Source: Epiperipatus broadwayi
Lineage: Eukaryota; Onychophora; Udeonychophora; Euonychophora; Peripatidae
Assembly: GCA_028023455.1 (NCBI GenBank)
Contig: JAQFVV010006273.1
Location: 5,397,598-5,461,597 of the forward strand
Direction: 5' to 3'
DNA: 64,000 bases
The position numbers and the translations under genes are program-made. Below the pieces are notes generated by a model that saw only the letters and a program-made list of their open reading frames with translations, made no database searches and had not been told where the DNA came from. How positions within the stretch are numbered: the first letter of the stretch is position 1; every line of letters begins with the position of its first letter. Below are positions 37,030 through 49,739 of this stretch, piece by piece.

Positions 37030-38365
37030 TATATACTTAATACAAATGCAGCTATATGTATTAAAATTACATATTTGAATACAAAATATAAGATAAAAAA
37101 TGGAAATAAAATATAAAATTAATAATATAAAATTATTTTTGAGTTTGTATAATATTTACCTTTCAGCTAAGAAATTTAAAACAAAGTTATGCCATTCAAA
37201 TTGTTAAACTTTTGTGTTTGTTTATTTTCAAAAAATAAACTTATTTTCCAGAAATAATTTTGATATTTTAATTTATTTATTAAACTATTAGCTTTCCAAA
37301 TAAAAACAATCTTAAATGTAATATAATAATTTGCAAATAAACAAAAAAAGTATATTAAATTGAAATAATTACCAAAATATATATATTTTAATCCCTGTGG
37401 CAAAAAAAAAAAAAAAACAACAAACATATCTTGAATAAATAAAACTTAATAATGTATCAGTTATCGTATAGAATAAAAATTTAAATGAAAGTTATCAAAT
37501 TCGCAACTTGGGCAAACACTACGCACATGTGAGAATAAAAAATTGGGGTGGGGGGCTAAGAATAATCTCTAGTTTAATAAATGATCAGAGAAAATTATTA
37601 CTGTATTTTTACAATGTGGTTTATGTCAAGATTGTAAGTGCAGAATGTTTGACACTTGTAATCAAACTATATTAAATTGCTTTCTATATAATACTAAACA
37701 AGTGATGAAAACATGTGTAAGAGATTGTAATCGGGTTAAATGAGTATGAATTGCTCATCTTAAGGATCACATATCTTTTTCACAATTCTTAAAGTGTGAT
37801 AGTTTACAAGTTTGAAATACATAGATATATAATATTTTTTGAGATTAATTCATTGCGACTGATTTTAAATATAATTAATGAGCAAAAAAAAGTATACCTA
37901 AAAATATGTATACGAAATTAAATTATAGTATAAGCTATGTGATTCTAACTCCCTTGATTAAAGTAGTTACGTCAAAAATGCATTCTGAGTGAGAGATGTT
38001 AATCTGCCTTCTAGACTGATGGTTATTTGTGTATGATTGAGCTAAGATGAAAGATGCATTGTGATATGAATAAAACTTGAATATATATATATTTGATAAT
38101 TAGTATTATATATATATATAAACTGAAATGGAAGTAATTATCTCCTACTGGGTTATGTGACATCAAAACAATGAAAAAGAAAATGGTACTATTTCCTCTT
38201 TAAGTTCTTTAGTTGTTTTGAAGTCATGTAACTCAGTTGGAGATAGTTACTTTTGTTTCAATTATAGATATATTTTTTTAAAAAGTTATAATTATTTATT
38301 ATTACACACACATATATAATGCTAACTATCAAATTCTATGTTTTGCTATTATAAACCAATGAATA
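37030..38365. other. AT-rich stretch, no feature recognised
   Basis: Simple (TA)n at 38,080-38,120. The 83-codon minus frame at 37,176-37,427 is Phe-rich and without a motif. Confidence 0.5.
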
Positions 38366-38378
38366 AAAGTAATAATAA

Positions 38379-38489
38379 GCGTTGTTAGCCAAGAGGTCAG
38401 CGCAGCAGCCTTGCAAGCAAGCAGTTGGTTGCAGACGGTTGTTGCGGGTTCACCTCCCGGCCGATGCTATGACATATGGAAAAAAAAAT
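38379..38489 (+). mobile_element. tRNA-derived SINE with a different head (copy 4)
   Basis: The head 38,379-38,467 has A-box-like TAGCCAAGAGGTCAGCGCAG, anticodon-loop-like CTTGCAA, an extra arm of about 20 bases, B box GGGTTCACCTC and the end GGCCGATGC. It is followed by TATGACATATGG and a 9-base A run. It is flanked by an exact 10-bp duplication, GTAATAATAA (38,369-38,378 and 38,490-38,499). The tail matches the tRNA-Gly SINEs while the head is unlike theirs. Confidence 0.85.
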
Positions 38490-38499
38490 GTAATAATAA

Positions 38500-41065
38500 A
38501 CTTATTATATTAAAACTTGTCATTTGCAATAGATAAGAATATACATAAATGTATGTAATATATGTACATATATTATGTGTGTGTATAAATCTATTAAACA
38601 AATTTAAAAAATAATATGTATATATATAATAACAAAAGATTATATAATACATAAAAATTTGGGCATATCAAATATCAAAATACATTTTCTATAACTTCAA
38701 TATTTTTACATTTTTTATCACTGCATTCTTCATCCCAAACTCCACCATATTACGGTTATCGTACCGAACAAAAACTTAGATTATCTTCTATCACCATCAG
38801 ATGAGCTAGAGATTTAAACAAAAAAATATATATAATACATTGTATTGTACATCTCTGAAAATGTTGGACAATTTAATAAAAGTGATGTGGCAATAGCATT
38901 TTAAAGAGATATATTTAATAAAAGCAAAGTTAATATATAAAAGAGTATAGAACATATTACAGAATTATAACTGCAATCTTGAACCGATAAGCAAGTCGTG
39001 CATTCAGCTATAAAAAAATTTAATTTCAAAAGCACATTTCAAATGAAACATGAAAATTCGCAATAATTATATAACGCATGTTATACATATTCATGTTTCT
39101 TTATCTGTTATTGCAAATGGTGATAATCAGATAAATTTGTAACACCTAGTTCTGGAAATATATTACATCAAATTCTATAAGTTCTTATTAATAATTTTAT
39201 ATTTATAAATGAAATAGCTATTGACTTTTAATTGATAATAAAGGCATAGAAGTCATTGATAGAGTTTGTTTCCTTGTATTATTCATTAATAACAAAGAAA
39301 CCAGTTGTCAAGGAATTTGTTATAGGTACTTGATAGGTTTCCAGAAAACAACCTGAAAAAGATGTTTACATGTAGGGGCATCTTGAGTAATGTAAGTAAT
39401 TAAACATATAAAACATTCTAAAGAAATGTTATATGATTGTCAGGAGATGATAATAATAATAAATCACCAAGCTCCCCAGAATAAACATTATAAGTTTCTT
39501 CTAGTGCCATCTAGTGTAATCTTGAGTAATTATTGATTACCTAATGTTTACAAAATTTAAATACTTATGATATATTTTTACTCATATAAAATTTCAACTT
39601 TATATAATTATCTGTGAAATAATTTTACATATAAGGTATCATTCATATTTTTATAACAAACAAGAGATGAACTCAATTATTTAACTGATTATGACTTAGC
39701 TTGATCTTTTAATTCTTCAAAATATATTATTTCTCTTGTCATTTTAGATTTATATTTAATTTTCTTCATCTTGCAAAAAAAAAAAAAAAATCCAATTTCC
39801 TATTTAAGCTAGCTATCACCTTGAAGAATGTTTAAATTAAAAAATTCTGATAAAATAATTTTAAAACATAGTCTCAAATATGCCTACAAGCAATTTATTA
39901 CATTTCCATTTCGTAATGCGTTTTTACACAGTTGAAGCAATTTGTTTAAATAAAATGAAAATGTACGTTTAGCAATAATAAAAAAAATGTATTTAGAAAA
40001 TTAGATATAGTGATGCATTTAATGATCTATAACATGGTATTTAATCTATAATAATAAAGATTTGTATCAAACTGGGTTTTGTTCTGTATAAATTTATGTG
40101 ATCCACTAACGTAACAACACAATTCAATTACTTCTTGGTAATAAATGATAAACTGTCAGTAAAAAATACTCTTGAACAAATTTGCTATCCTTAGATAAAA
40201 ATATTTAGATTTAAAATCTCAGCTTTTACTTAAAAGAAACTTTTTCCTAACATTTTTGAATGATATATTACTTCAAAAAAGTTATTTGAAGTTTTTAAAA
40301 ATTTGTAGATTTGTTTATATTGGCTTTTTATAATCTCAACAGCTTTTGCATATATGTATTAAAATAATTTTTATGAACAACTGATATAAAAGATAAATTA
40401 TTTAAATACATCTTGTGTAATTATCTTTCAAAGGGCTTTATTCAAGAAAGTAAAAAAAAAATACATTATTTATTTTGTCTATATAATATTAGTGATTGTT
40501 AGGAATACAAATAACACTATGTTTTGAAAGCAAGCAAAAGTTCACAATTGGATGAAGTGTTTTTCCCTGAGTATTGCAATGGTGGCAAATTAGACTTTTT
40601 AGTTTTTGTTTTTCATTTCAGATTTATTAACCTTGAGAGTTGATTTCTTAACTGCAATTGAGTCCAGGTATCTGGTAAATGGTGTGATATTGCAGAATTA
40701 AGATGAAGTCGAGTTGATAAAACCAAAAATTAAATATATATATACAATTAATATAGATCTCAACTATTACATTTAATTCATAAAGAAATAAATTATGAAA
40801 ATGTTTTTCAATTTTGTTATGTAATCATTTTCAGCTGTTTATCATCAATCGTATGCAGTTGGTAATGGGTATGTGGCAGTATTTAATATTTAAAACTTAA
40901 TTGTAACCATGATTTATTTTTTCATTTCTAAGTTTATATATATATATGACATCTCTAGTATAAACTCTACAATATTCACAGTATTTATATATAAAAATAA
41001 ATAGTAGCTACAGCCAGATTACCACATTTACACTATCCTCAATAACATTTAGCCATAAAATCATA
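38500..41065. other. AT-rich stretch, no feature recognised
   Basis: About 2.5 kb with short frames, a poly(A) run at 39,776-39,790, and no recognisable repeat family. Confidence 0.45.
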
Positions 41066-41071
41066 CATTAA

Positions 41072-42400
41072 CATTCCCACATGAATGTCCGACTTCCTAT
41101 CATTCATGTATATTACAGTTAGATTGTCTTCCATATTTATAAAATATGACTGTTTGATTTTTCTTTACTTCAAATCATTTTCCATGTGCAAAATAAAAAT
41201 ACTGTCAAAGCAAAAACTTCCATTATTAGTCACTGAATAGCTAGCTAGCTAATACAGTTTTAAATCTATCCACAGAATATCACAATTTGTTATGTAAACG
41301 TTTGTTTATGAATTTTCTTTTTCCATGCCAATTTTGGCTCATTGATGTAACTGGATCTGCATTGGCACACCACTTTTGTACAATATTACATTTGTTGACT
41401 TTATCAATAGCTTCCATTAATAATTAACCTACTAGTATTTGGTCCAACATTAAATGCAACATTAAAATGAGAAGAAATCAATGATTTAATCTTACTAGAC
41501 ATTCTCTTATCTTTTATATGGTAAAAAAAATTCATGTTTTCTCTTCAATATTTTTCTTTCTCCATTTAAGTATCAATTTATACAATGTAAAAAAAAATCT
41601 TTCCTATTATATCTTACATCAATAATGCATTAGCATATATTTTAATATTGGATTATTTATCATATTGAAATGTACATAAAATATTATTTCTAAACAAAAA
41701 TGTTGTAAATCTAATTAATTTATGCATAAAAGAATCATTTGACTTGGGATGTACAAATCCCCTAATTGAGAAAGATTTTATGAACAATTTATAAGTTATT
41801 ATATATTTTCTTCATAAAGTTAAATCAAGATGTTTTATTTGATGTATAATGTCCTCAGAAGTAGCATTCCATTTCAAGCTACCAATCTCATTTAATATAC
41901 TTAAAAAGATGTACTACAATAGATGGCACAGCAATAACCATATCATCAAAATATCTAAAACGATCTTTAGTACATAATTGAATAATCACTTTTAAGATAT
42001 GTTTTTCATAATATGACAATATGTAACTGCCTATAAAAGCTGAAACTGGTAAGTCCATGGGTCAGCCTTTATCTGTTTAAATAAATTAAATGATAATGAG
42101 AATTGAAAATGCATTAATACTTCTATAACCAGTGTACATAAAATATCTTTACTTAATTTTATGGAGAGAATATAATATAATCAATAAAAAATGTTCATGA
42201 AACTTTCTGTCAATTAGGGAATTTATACATCACAAATCACATAATCCTCTTATGCATAAATTATATATATTTAGAATATTTTTTTAGAAATAATATTTTA
42301 TGTAAATTGCAAAGAAATGCCCTTATCTAATATTGGAATATATATAAAAATTTATTGAATATAGGATATAATAAGAAAAATGTTTTATTTGCATTATATA
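41072..42400 (-). pseudogene. Second Penelope-like family, copy P4 (degenerate), with inverted arm
   Basis: Minus strand. PMDLPVSAFIGSYILSYYEK at 42,059-42,000 is the PLE equivalent of MGxPLSPxxANIYM, followed by RYFDDMVIAV (41,962-41,930), the catalytic YxDD strand with F at the second position and both Asp kept. Further down come MSSKIKSLISSHFNVAFNVG (about 41,510) and INKRLHNKL (about 41,300). Sequence differs strongly from P1-P3. The distal 420 bases (41,072-41,492) recur inverted at 43,324-43,732, so two copies face each other with their 5' sides. Stops and shifts are frequent; no GIY-YIG core was recognised. Confidence 0.6.
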
Positions 42401-42662
42401 TATTTTTTTACATATAGATGGGGCAAAGAAAAATATTCAAGGAAAAACATTGATTGCATTACCATATATAAATAGTATAGATAATGAAAAAACTGGAATC
42501 ATTCTCTGATGGGTAAGTGTTTTGTGGTATATGCTTCTACCACTATTTGTCTCTTCAGAGACCCATACTGTATCAGTCTACTGACCAGTATAATGAAGTG
42601 ACATTGTCTGTCACTTAGTAATTTTCTTTATTAAGTGTACATCACATATTTGTCAATTTTTG

Positions 42663-43255
42663 TGATGACTGAAAAGTTGGAACAACATAAAATTCTTTAT
42701 CTTTTAGAGAAAATGATAGGAAAACAGTTGTAATGCATGATGTAACTTACAAGCAAGGTGCTTTGGGAAAAACACAGATTTCAGCATACCAAACAATCAT
42801 GGTGAGTAACTCTAATGTCAATATAATATTATTATTTTTTTCCCTTGATATAAATGGCATTGTTAACTCAGAATTAATTCATAATTGTCAGATCTTTTAT
42901 TTATTTGTGTGGTAAAAGAAAATATTCCAACTTGTGGCAAAGTGGGAATTGTGAGCTTCATCACAACAATATGGCAGACCACAAAGCCTTGGATGTGAAA
43001 GTTTTAAATTAAAAGCAGCATAATCCAGATTATCCACCAACCATTTTCATCCAATATTACTTTGGACAACTTCCTTTTATTCCCCTGAATAAGAAAATAT
43101 TTTAAAATAAAAAAAATTGCAGATTTTGAAATGGAGGCATTAAGAAGCATCACTTTTCAGAAAATCCAGGACTTCTTTGAAAAGTGGAAAACCTACTTGC
43201 ATTTCTTCAAATGGATAATACCTTGATGGGGATTAAATTTGTAACCTCTAAAAAT
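42663..43255 (+). pseudogene. mariner-family transposase fossil
   Basis: Read with frame changes. EQHKILYLLEKMIG then YKQGALGKTQISAYQ (42,747-42,791) resembles the N-terminal helix-turn-helix of mariner transposases. LHHNNMADHKALDVKV (42,955-43,000) corresponds to the LHHDNAxxH motif holding the second catalytic Asp, changed here to Asn. YPPTIFIQYYFGQLPF corresponds to PPYSPDLAPCDFFLFP, and FQKIQDFFEKWKTYLH (about 43,155-43,200) to the C-terminal FEKWKxR block. The middle of the gene, including the first Asp region, is not visible and there are stops. It lies between the two inverted PLE arms, so it probably inserted there. An apparent 60-codon frame at 42,733-42,915 is part of it. Confidence 0.65.
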
Positions 43256-43323
43256 AAATACACAATTTTTATTATAAAATTCCAGGTAATTGGGGACACT
43301 TTGTCATAATGTAATGTGTCATT

Positions 43324-43732
43324 TAATTACATCATTGATTTCTTTGCATTTTAATGTTTGCACTTACTCTGTGACCAAATACTGGTAGATTAATTATTAA
43401 TGCAAAATATGATGTTGATAAAATTAACATTATTGAGTCAAAATGTACATTGAAAAAGAGAATTCATAAACATGAACTTTTATATAATAAATTGTGACCT
43501 TCTGTGGATAGATTTAAACCTGTATTTTCTGGATTTTCAATTATTTGTAATGGAAGTTTTGTTTTGGCAGTGTTTTTATTTTACATGTGAAAAATGATTT
43601 GAAGGAAGAAAACATCAAAGAGGCAAATTTTATAAATATGACAAACGATTTATTAAAAATATAACATAATTGTGTTATTACTCAAAAATTATGGAAAGTT
43701 GGACATTTATGCAGAAATGATAATGTTGTGGG
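43324..43732 (+). pseudogene. Inverted arm of PLE copy P4 (C-terminal part)
   Basis: Inverse complement of 41,072-41,492 over about 410 bases with moderate divergence. Shared blocks include TTTAAATCTATCCACAGAA, CCTACTAGTATTTGG / CTACCAGTATTTGG, and CATATTTATAAAAT. In the + direction it reads ITSLISLHFNV, RIHKHELLYNKL and VDRFKPVFSGF, equivalent to the C-terminal part of P4. Confidence 0.65.
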
Positions 43733-43734
43733 AC

Positions 43735-44340
43735 TTTAATAAAAAAATTATATTAAATGTTAAGTGCTACTCAAAATGGCATAATACTGTAAGCTGATTG
43801 TAACTATTAATTATTTTTATACATTGGTATTCTGAATATTGAAGAGTTTATTCCAGAGTTTTAACAATATCTTAAGGTAATTTTTATCATTAGACTAACT
43901 CAAAATTTATTAATTAATAATATATGGTTCGATTAAATAAATAAATAATATACTTATAATAATCATGAGACATTTGGTGAAAGGAATAGTTGTTGGACTA
44001 CATTGAAAACATTTCCCTAAGAACAGAATCTCAATGGCATAAGAACACTATCCCCTTTTTACCCAAATAATAATGTAAATCTATAGTATCCTTACGACTT
44101 TTAAAATATTAAAAATAATCTAAAATAGTAACTAGATAAATTATAATCTCTGTTATAAAATATAATCATCTCAGGTTCTTTAAATAAATCATTAACTTAA
44201 TTTATAATATTCTGTAGTCAAGCATGATGAGCGATTTTATACCATCATCAACTACACCTTATCAATAATAATAATAACAATAAAATATAATATTCCTACA
44301 CTCAACTTAATTAATAATTTGTACTATATTTATTATTTAA
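43735..44340. other. AT-rich stretch, no feature recognised
   Basis: No sustained frame or repeat. Confidence 0.5.
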
Positions 44341-44351
44341 TAATTAGGTCA

Positions 44352-44473
<122 letters not shown>

Positions 44474-44700
44474 CCAATTCTCTTATTTGTCATGTGGCAT
44501 ATTAAAATTATGGTATAATCTGAAATACGTGGCAATAGGAAATATATTTAATCTTATGGCAACAATTTAAATAGTAAATTATGACCAAAATAATATTATA
44601 ATAATGTGATATTCCAGTATCATATTCTGAATAATAATTATCATTTAAATAAACCATTTTTATTTATGATGTGCAAAATATGTTATATGTTCAATTTTGT

Positions 44701-44836
44701 GTTTTGTGGAATCAGGTCTTGTGGAAGTGAATAGATCAATAATTGCGTTTTGTGGAATCAGGTCTTGTGGAAGTGAATAGATCAATAATTGCGTTTTGTG
44801 GAATCAGGTCTTGTGGAAGTGAATAGATCATTAATA
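44701..44836. repeat. 46-bp minisatellite, three units
   Basis: GTTTTGTGGAATCAGGTCTT then GTGGAAGTGAATAGATCAAT and AATTGC is repeated at 44,701, 44,747 and 44,793. The first two units are identical, and the third diverges only in its last bases. Such identity in this decayed background suggests a recent expansion. Confidence 0.97.
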
Positions 44837-45285
44837 ACACTGACAAAAGTTTTAATAAAAACAACTTTAACAAATTTATTCTATTTAACAAACCAACTTT
44901 ATACAATAAATTTACAGTTTATTATATAAAAAACTAACAAATATAATACTAAAGTTAAAACAAAATACATACAAAATTAAACAAAAAGAAAAGATTAGGT
45001 TGCAGATTACCAATAGAAAAATCATCAATAGGTAAGCCTAATCTGGCTTATGAACTTTTATTTAGGCATATTTATCATGTATAAATATTCAAACTCTATC
45101 ATTTACCTTACAAAATTACATTAGGCTTATTACTAGTTAAATGAATAAGAAAATATTATTTATTTATTTCCAGTAAATAAAAAAAAAAGATATATTGTAT
45201 AATGTTTTTATCAATCAAAATATATCTTAGGTTCATTGTAGGTTAATAAAATATAAAGTAATAAAAACAATGTTTATTCATTAAA

Positions 45286-45352
45286 ACAGGCAAAACTCTC
45301 CATACAGTATTGCCACTCAGTACAAGCCAGAATAATCAATGGATGATCATGT
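45286..45352 (-). mobile_element. Short copy of the hammerhead-type repeat terminus
   Basis: AAAACAGGCAAAACTCTCCA, TACAGTATTGCCACTCAGTA and CAAGCCAGAATAATCAATGG match the terminal block of the 30.94 and 61.74-kb elements. Only the end distal to the ribozyme is present, so it is truncated. Confidence 0.8.
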
Positions 45353-45359
45353 AAAGTTT

Positions 45360-47190
45360 ATTCATGTACTAGTATAATTTCCTTGGTACCACTCTGGTAA
45401 GTTTTATTATATTTTTCATGTGCAAAAAACAAAATATAAAAATAAAATAAACTATATAAGCATTCATAACACACTCTACATTCGTCATTCTTATGTTTCT
45501 TTATAAAATATGCATTATTTTAAAAATATTATTGACTTATGGAAAATTGAAAAATATAAAAAAAAAACATTTGCAAATATATTAGAAATAGTTATGATTC
45601 CTTTATCATTTCATCATCAGCATTAAACATTCAAGATCATTAGCATTTCTACTTAATTCAAATCTTATCCTGCCTTCTTTTAAGACAATTCATCATTCTA
45701 AGTTCATTCATTATTCTACTTTCAGAATTCTAAACTCCACAATGCATTACTAATGAAATTAAGATAGCGATATAATGTATAGGATACGAAGGAATAACTA
45801 GAGTAATGACTCAATAGTATGAAAATTATTCACTAATTTATATGGAAAGCAGTGTGAAATATTAGGTACAATTCAGTCTAATACCCATAAAAAATAATGC
45901 CTTGGTATTTTAGCACTTACAGATCATCAAAACACAAATAACTAACATTGTCCATGAAAATAACATACAATAATACAGGGCTTTGTTAACTGTATCTGTA
46001 CAATATCTACTTTGATATAACATAGGTTATCTTCACATCTTCTTGACATACCCTACAAATATAAATATCCAGGATTTCATTTCCTACTCCCCTGTTCACT
46101 ATCATCTAAATTCCACATAGATTTAAACAATCTACATTTCAAAATAAACTGAACGATTATTCTCAATAATAAACAAAGCTAACATAATGATTCATCAAAC
46201 TATGAATACTTTAAGAAATGGTTTCACACACTTAAGCTTAGCCATAAATACAAATGACTTTGATTAAAATATATTAATAATATTCACATATTTAAAATGA
46301 ATATAATATTGTTTTACTTAGCAAAAATCACACAAAATTATGATAATTAATAAAGTTATAATGAACTTTATTATAAAAAAACATATATGTATATTTTTAT
46401 TTATAGCTTATATCATTTAATAAAAAATAAAAATCTGTGTTATTAATTCACACATCTGTATATTCATTCATTCTTTCAGCATAATATGAATAATTAAATT
46501 CCAAGCAGTTCTTAAAAATATATATTAAAATAATTAAAATTACCCATGTGATTAAAATATTATCACATTTTGATGTCTTCTGGTTCAAATTACATAATAA
46601 TATTAAAAAAATCAAAAATTCCATTAACACAGCATTCATTATAAAATATCATACTTTAAAAGAAATGTTTCCAAAATTTTAAAAATTGTTAAATTATTTT
46701 AAAATTAAAATTATGATAATCAAAAGTGACTACTAATGCAACTTATCTAATATAACCTAAAAATAAGTTTAAATTATAATGTTAGTATTCTTTTTTTAAA
46801 AAAACAACAACATATAAAAATAAATAAAATTCAGTTATGTATTTGTTTTCTTCATATTCGTTCTTTTTTGAAAAGTTCTGCTAATGAATTGGGGGTTGTG
46901 TGGTCATTAAACAACACACATTGTCTAAAGTTTTTATTTTTCTAACACTTTTCCCTTGGTATGTAGAAATAACAATAAAAAAAAATAATTGTTGACTTTT
47001 AATCTGTAAAAATCATGAAAATTATTATCCATCCTGTTGTGAAAAGAGGTTTCATGTTATTTATTTAGTATATACTATAATTTATTAGAGTACTAAATTA
47101 TGTTTTACATTATGTATGGGTTCATATGCACACAGCCTTATTGTGCATACTTTTAACATATCTCTTGTTTGTGATCTAATATTGATAATT
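45360..47190. other. AT-rich stretch, no feature recognised
   Basis: About 1.8 kb; the minus frame at 46,448-46,639 has no motif. Confidence 0.45.
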
Positions 47191-47192
47191 AT

Positions 47193-47420
47193 ATATATTG
47201 TACCGGTTGCTTTTGTCTGTTCATATAACAAGATCTAGCATCTAGGCAAAAGTATCTTGAATCCAATCATGGGCAAGATACATAAGTCAGGAACACTCAT
47301 GAACTCTGCCCTATTTGCCTATTTTCCAGATCTATTAACTTGTGAGCAACAATCCCGATGATACCGATCTAATTTATCTCTCTCCACCAGCATCACAAAG
47401 CGGAGATAGAAAAAGACTAA
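47193..47420 (-). mobile_element. Possible LTR-like terminus shared with the 8,995 insert
   Basis: After a TA run, TGTACCGGTTGCTTTTGTCT matches TGTACCAGTCACTTTTGTCT at 9,000, and the next 200 bases are less AT-rich (GATGATACCGATC, CACCAGCATCACAAAGCGG). Similarity beyond the first 20 bases is weak. The direction is inferred from the CA end on the minus strand. Confidence 0.3.
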
Positions 47421-48049
47421 TTTAAATTTATATGATGGAATATTTTAGCATGAAATATAAGTTTGACTCATTTAAAGGTCATAACCTTTCATATTAATTA
47501 TATTTATAAGATTAGTGGGAGATCATCTAGTCAGAGTGAGCATAATTTAATAACTTAAGATATTAATATTTAAATAAAAGAAAACAATGATTCTGCAAGT
47601 TTATGATATATATATATAATTTATTAATTTAGAGAAATATGAATACTTATTTTATTATTTTATTAATCATTGGCCTCTTGAAGTACATATAAATTACATT
47701 TAGATGGTAACAAGTAAATCATATGACATTTAGTTATAACTTAGGTGATGACAGATTTGATTGATTACTTTATTTGATTTATTATTTCAGTTCTCTCATA
47801 TGCCAATAATAGGTAAATATACTGATGAACAATTGATTTAGTGCTATGAGGAAATATATTTGCGAGATACCAATCCACCCCCAGAAAGAACAAATATAGC
47901 ATTTAATCAATTTAGCTTACAAACATTATTTTATGATTGTAGCATTAATTTTTATTACAAAAATACATTTTATTAAAAGATTAAAGGATTTCCATTTTTA
48001 CTGAGTGAAAAATGTGTGTGGGATAGCTTGTTAACATATATATATATAA

Positions 48050-48470
48050 TGTCATCGCAAACAGATGCGCATCTGAAAATATTAATAAATATAATAAATA
48101 GATCTGGTTAGTAGAGTCATAGCAGTATGGCTTATGGATATTCATAGGTTTTATCTAGAAATATAACAGAAAGGTGGTGCATGCATGGCAGCATACTTAT
48201 GTGATCCAGTCACAGATCTTGCAGGTGCTTCTGAGAATTCATTTAAGAAATAGACCAATGTATGTCTGCAAACTTTGGCAGAATCGGTTTATAAACGAAG
48301 AGTGGTCGGTTGTGCATTTAATGAGATGAGCTTTTCCCAGAGTGCTCCTATATAAAGCCAGCTTAAGTGACCAAATAAGGCCCCAGGGGGGTTAGGAACC
48401 TGGTTCTTGGACTTGGAGATACGAGGTGAGGTTCGGCTTTCCAACACGCCCGGGTAGAGATGCATGCACA
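48050..48470 (+). mobile_element. Candidate solo LTR, about 420 bp
   Basis: The segment runs from TGTCATCGCAAACAG to GATGCATGCACA, lies between two (TA)n runs, starts with TG and ends with CA. It has a TATA box (CCTATATAAAGCC at 48,348) and is much less AT-rich at 48,180-48,465 than the flanks. Five-base flanks TATAA and TATAT are nearly the same, but in TA repeats this is weak evidence. No second LTR or coding part is present. It could equally be a promoter-bearing fragment of another element. Confidence 0.35.
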
Positions 48471-48479
48471 TATATATAT

Positions 48480-49440
48480 ATATATGAACAATGAGGCCTG
48501 TATGCATGCAATGCTTGGAATAACACATATAACTTTAAAGAATATTTACTTAATTACTATCTATACATTATGGAATATCCTGTGTAATGGTATGATTAAA
48601 TTACTAAGCAGTAATGGATCATTTAAACTTATTAAAATACATAATTCATTGGAATAAAGACTCCCCTTTCCTCTTACTTTAATTTATCTATGAACTTCCC
48701 ACAATGTTAAATAAATATAAGAATTCAGTTATAAATGCTGTCATTAAAATAAACATAATTATACATATACTAATGGAGTGGTGATGATGAATTTGAGAAT
48801 AAACAGATTGATTTCACATAATAAATTTGAATTTTTAAGATTAGCGCTTTATTATTTAAATAATATAAAAAAAAAAATTTCTTAGAAAAACAGATTTCTG
48901 TTCTGTTTTTCTACAATAACCTTATGAGATAATTAATTTGTTTTTCCCCAAATTTGCGAGCATTTGCTAAGATAAAAGTAAGACTTGGTTTTAATTAAAC
49001 TTAATCTAGTCATCCCATAAAGGAGAGAGAGAAAATAAAAAAAGAAATTACATACTAGTAAATTTGAGGGATTATTGGCATATTTAAAAATATAAATATA
49101 TAAAATATGATAATAAAAGTTAAAAAAGATTATTGCCACATGAAAGTAAAAGAAAACATTTATTTAATAGAGGATCAATGATAAAAAGGAAATTAAAGTT
49201 ATATAGAGTTATGTACAAACTAGTGGTAAGTAAATTATAAATTATTTTACATCATATTAATTATATAATAGAATGATATCTTAAGTTATAGACAGGGTTA
49301 TTATAAATAATTATAGAAGGCTGAATTTAAGAGTTTATACATTAGGCAGTGGTTAAAGTTCCTTTACCTTTATACAAATTAGTGGAGATTCTTCATGGTT
49401 TATTGTCCATTGGAAATGGTGAACTAGATATAGGTTTGGG
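48480..49440. other. AT-rich stretch, no feature recognised
   Basis: No repeat or sustained frame of note. Confidence 0.5.
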
Positions 49441-49526
49441 TCAGTCAAGCAGATAGCATTTACTTTTTCAGTCTCTAAGCATATTGAAGTTCATGGGTAA
49501 TGGGATCCAGAGCTATGATTGTGGGA

Positions 49527-49676
49527 AAGAACATGCTTAAATGGAGAGAAAGGTGAAATTTCTCTACTCACAATACATTCTATGGTTGTTATCATGAGCA
49601 AAAGAACATGCTTAAATGGAGAGAAAGGTGACATTTCTCTACTCACAATACATTCTATGGTTGTTACCATGAGCAA
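49527..49676. repeat. Tandem duplication, 75-bp units
   Basis: AGAACATGCTTAAATGGAGA through CTATGGTTGTTATCATGAGC is repeated with a 75-bp shift and two visible differences. The minus-strand 61-codon frame across it is a product of the repeat. Confidence 0.95.
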
Positions 49677-49739
49677 GGATTAGATCTGCATTCCTATTAG
49701 AATATTATGCTTCTCTTCTGGATTCAAATCTAGCAGTAT

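Noticed and set aside
42700-42805. Possible exon with acceptor TTTATCTTTTAG and donor GTGAGTAAC
   Set aside because: The translated content fits a mariner transposase fossil, and no neighbouring exons were found.
48289-48528. 79-codon minus-strand frame as a small gene
   Set aside because: It lies on the strand opposite the TATA box, contains no recognisable domain and ends in simple TA repeat.
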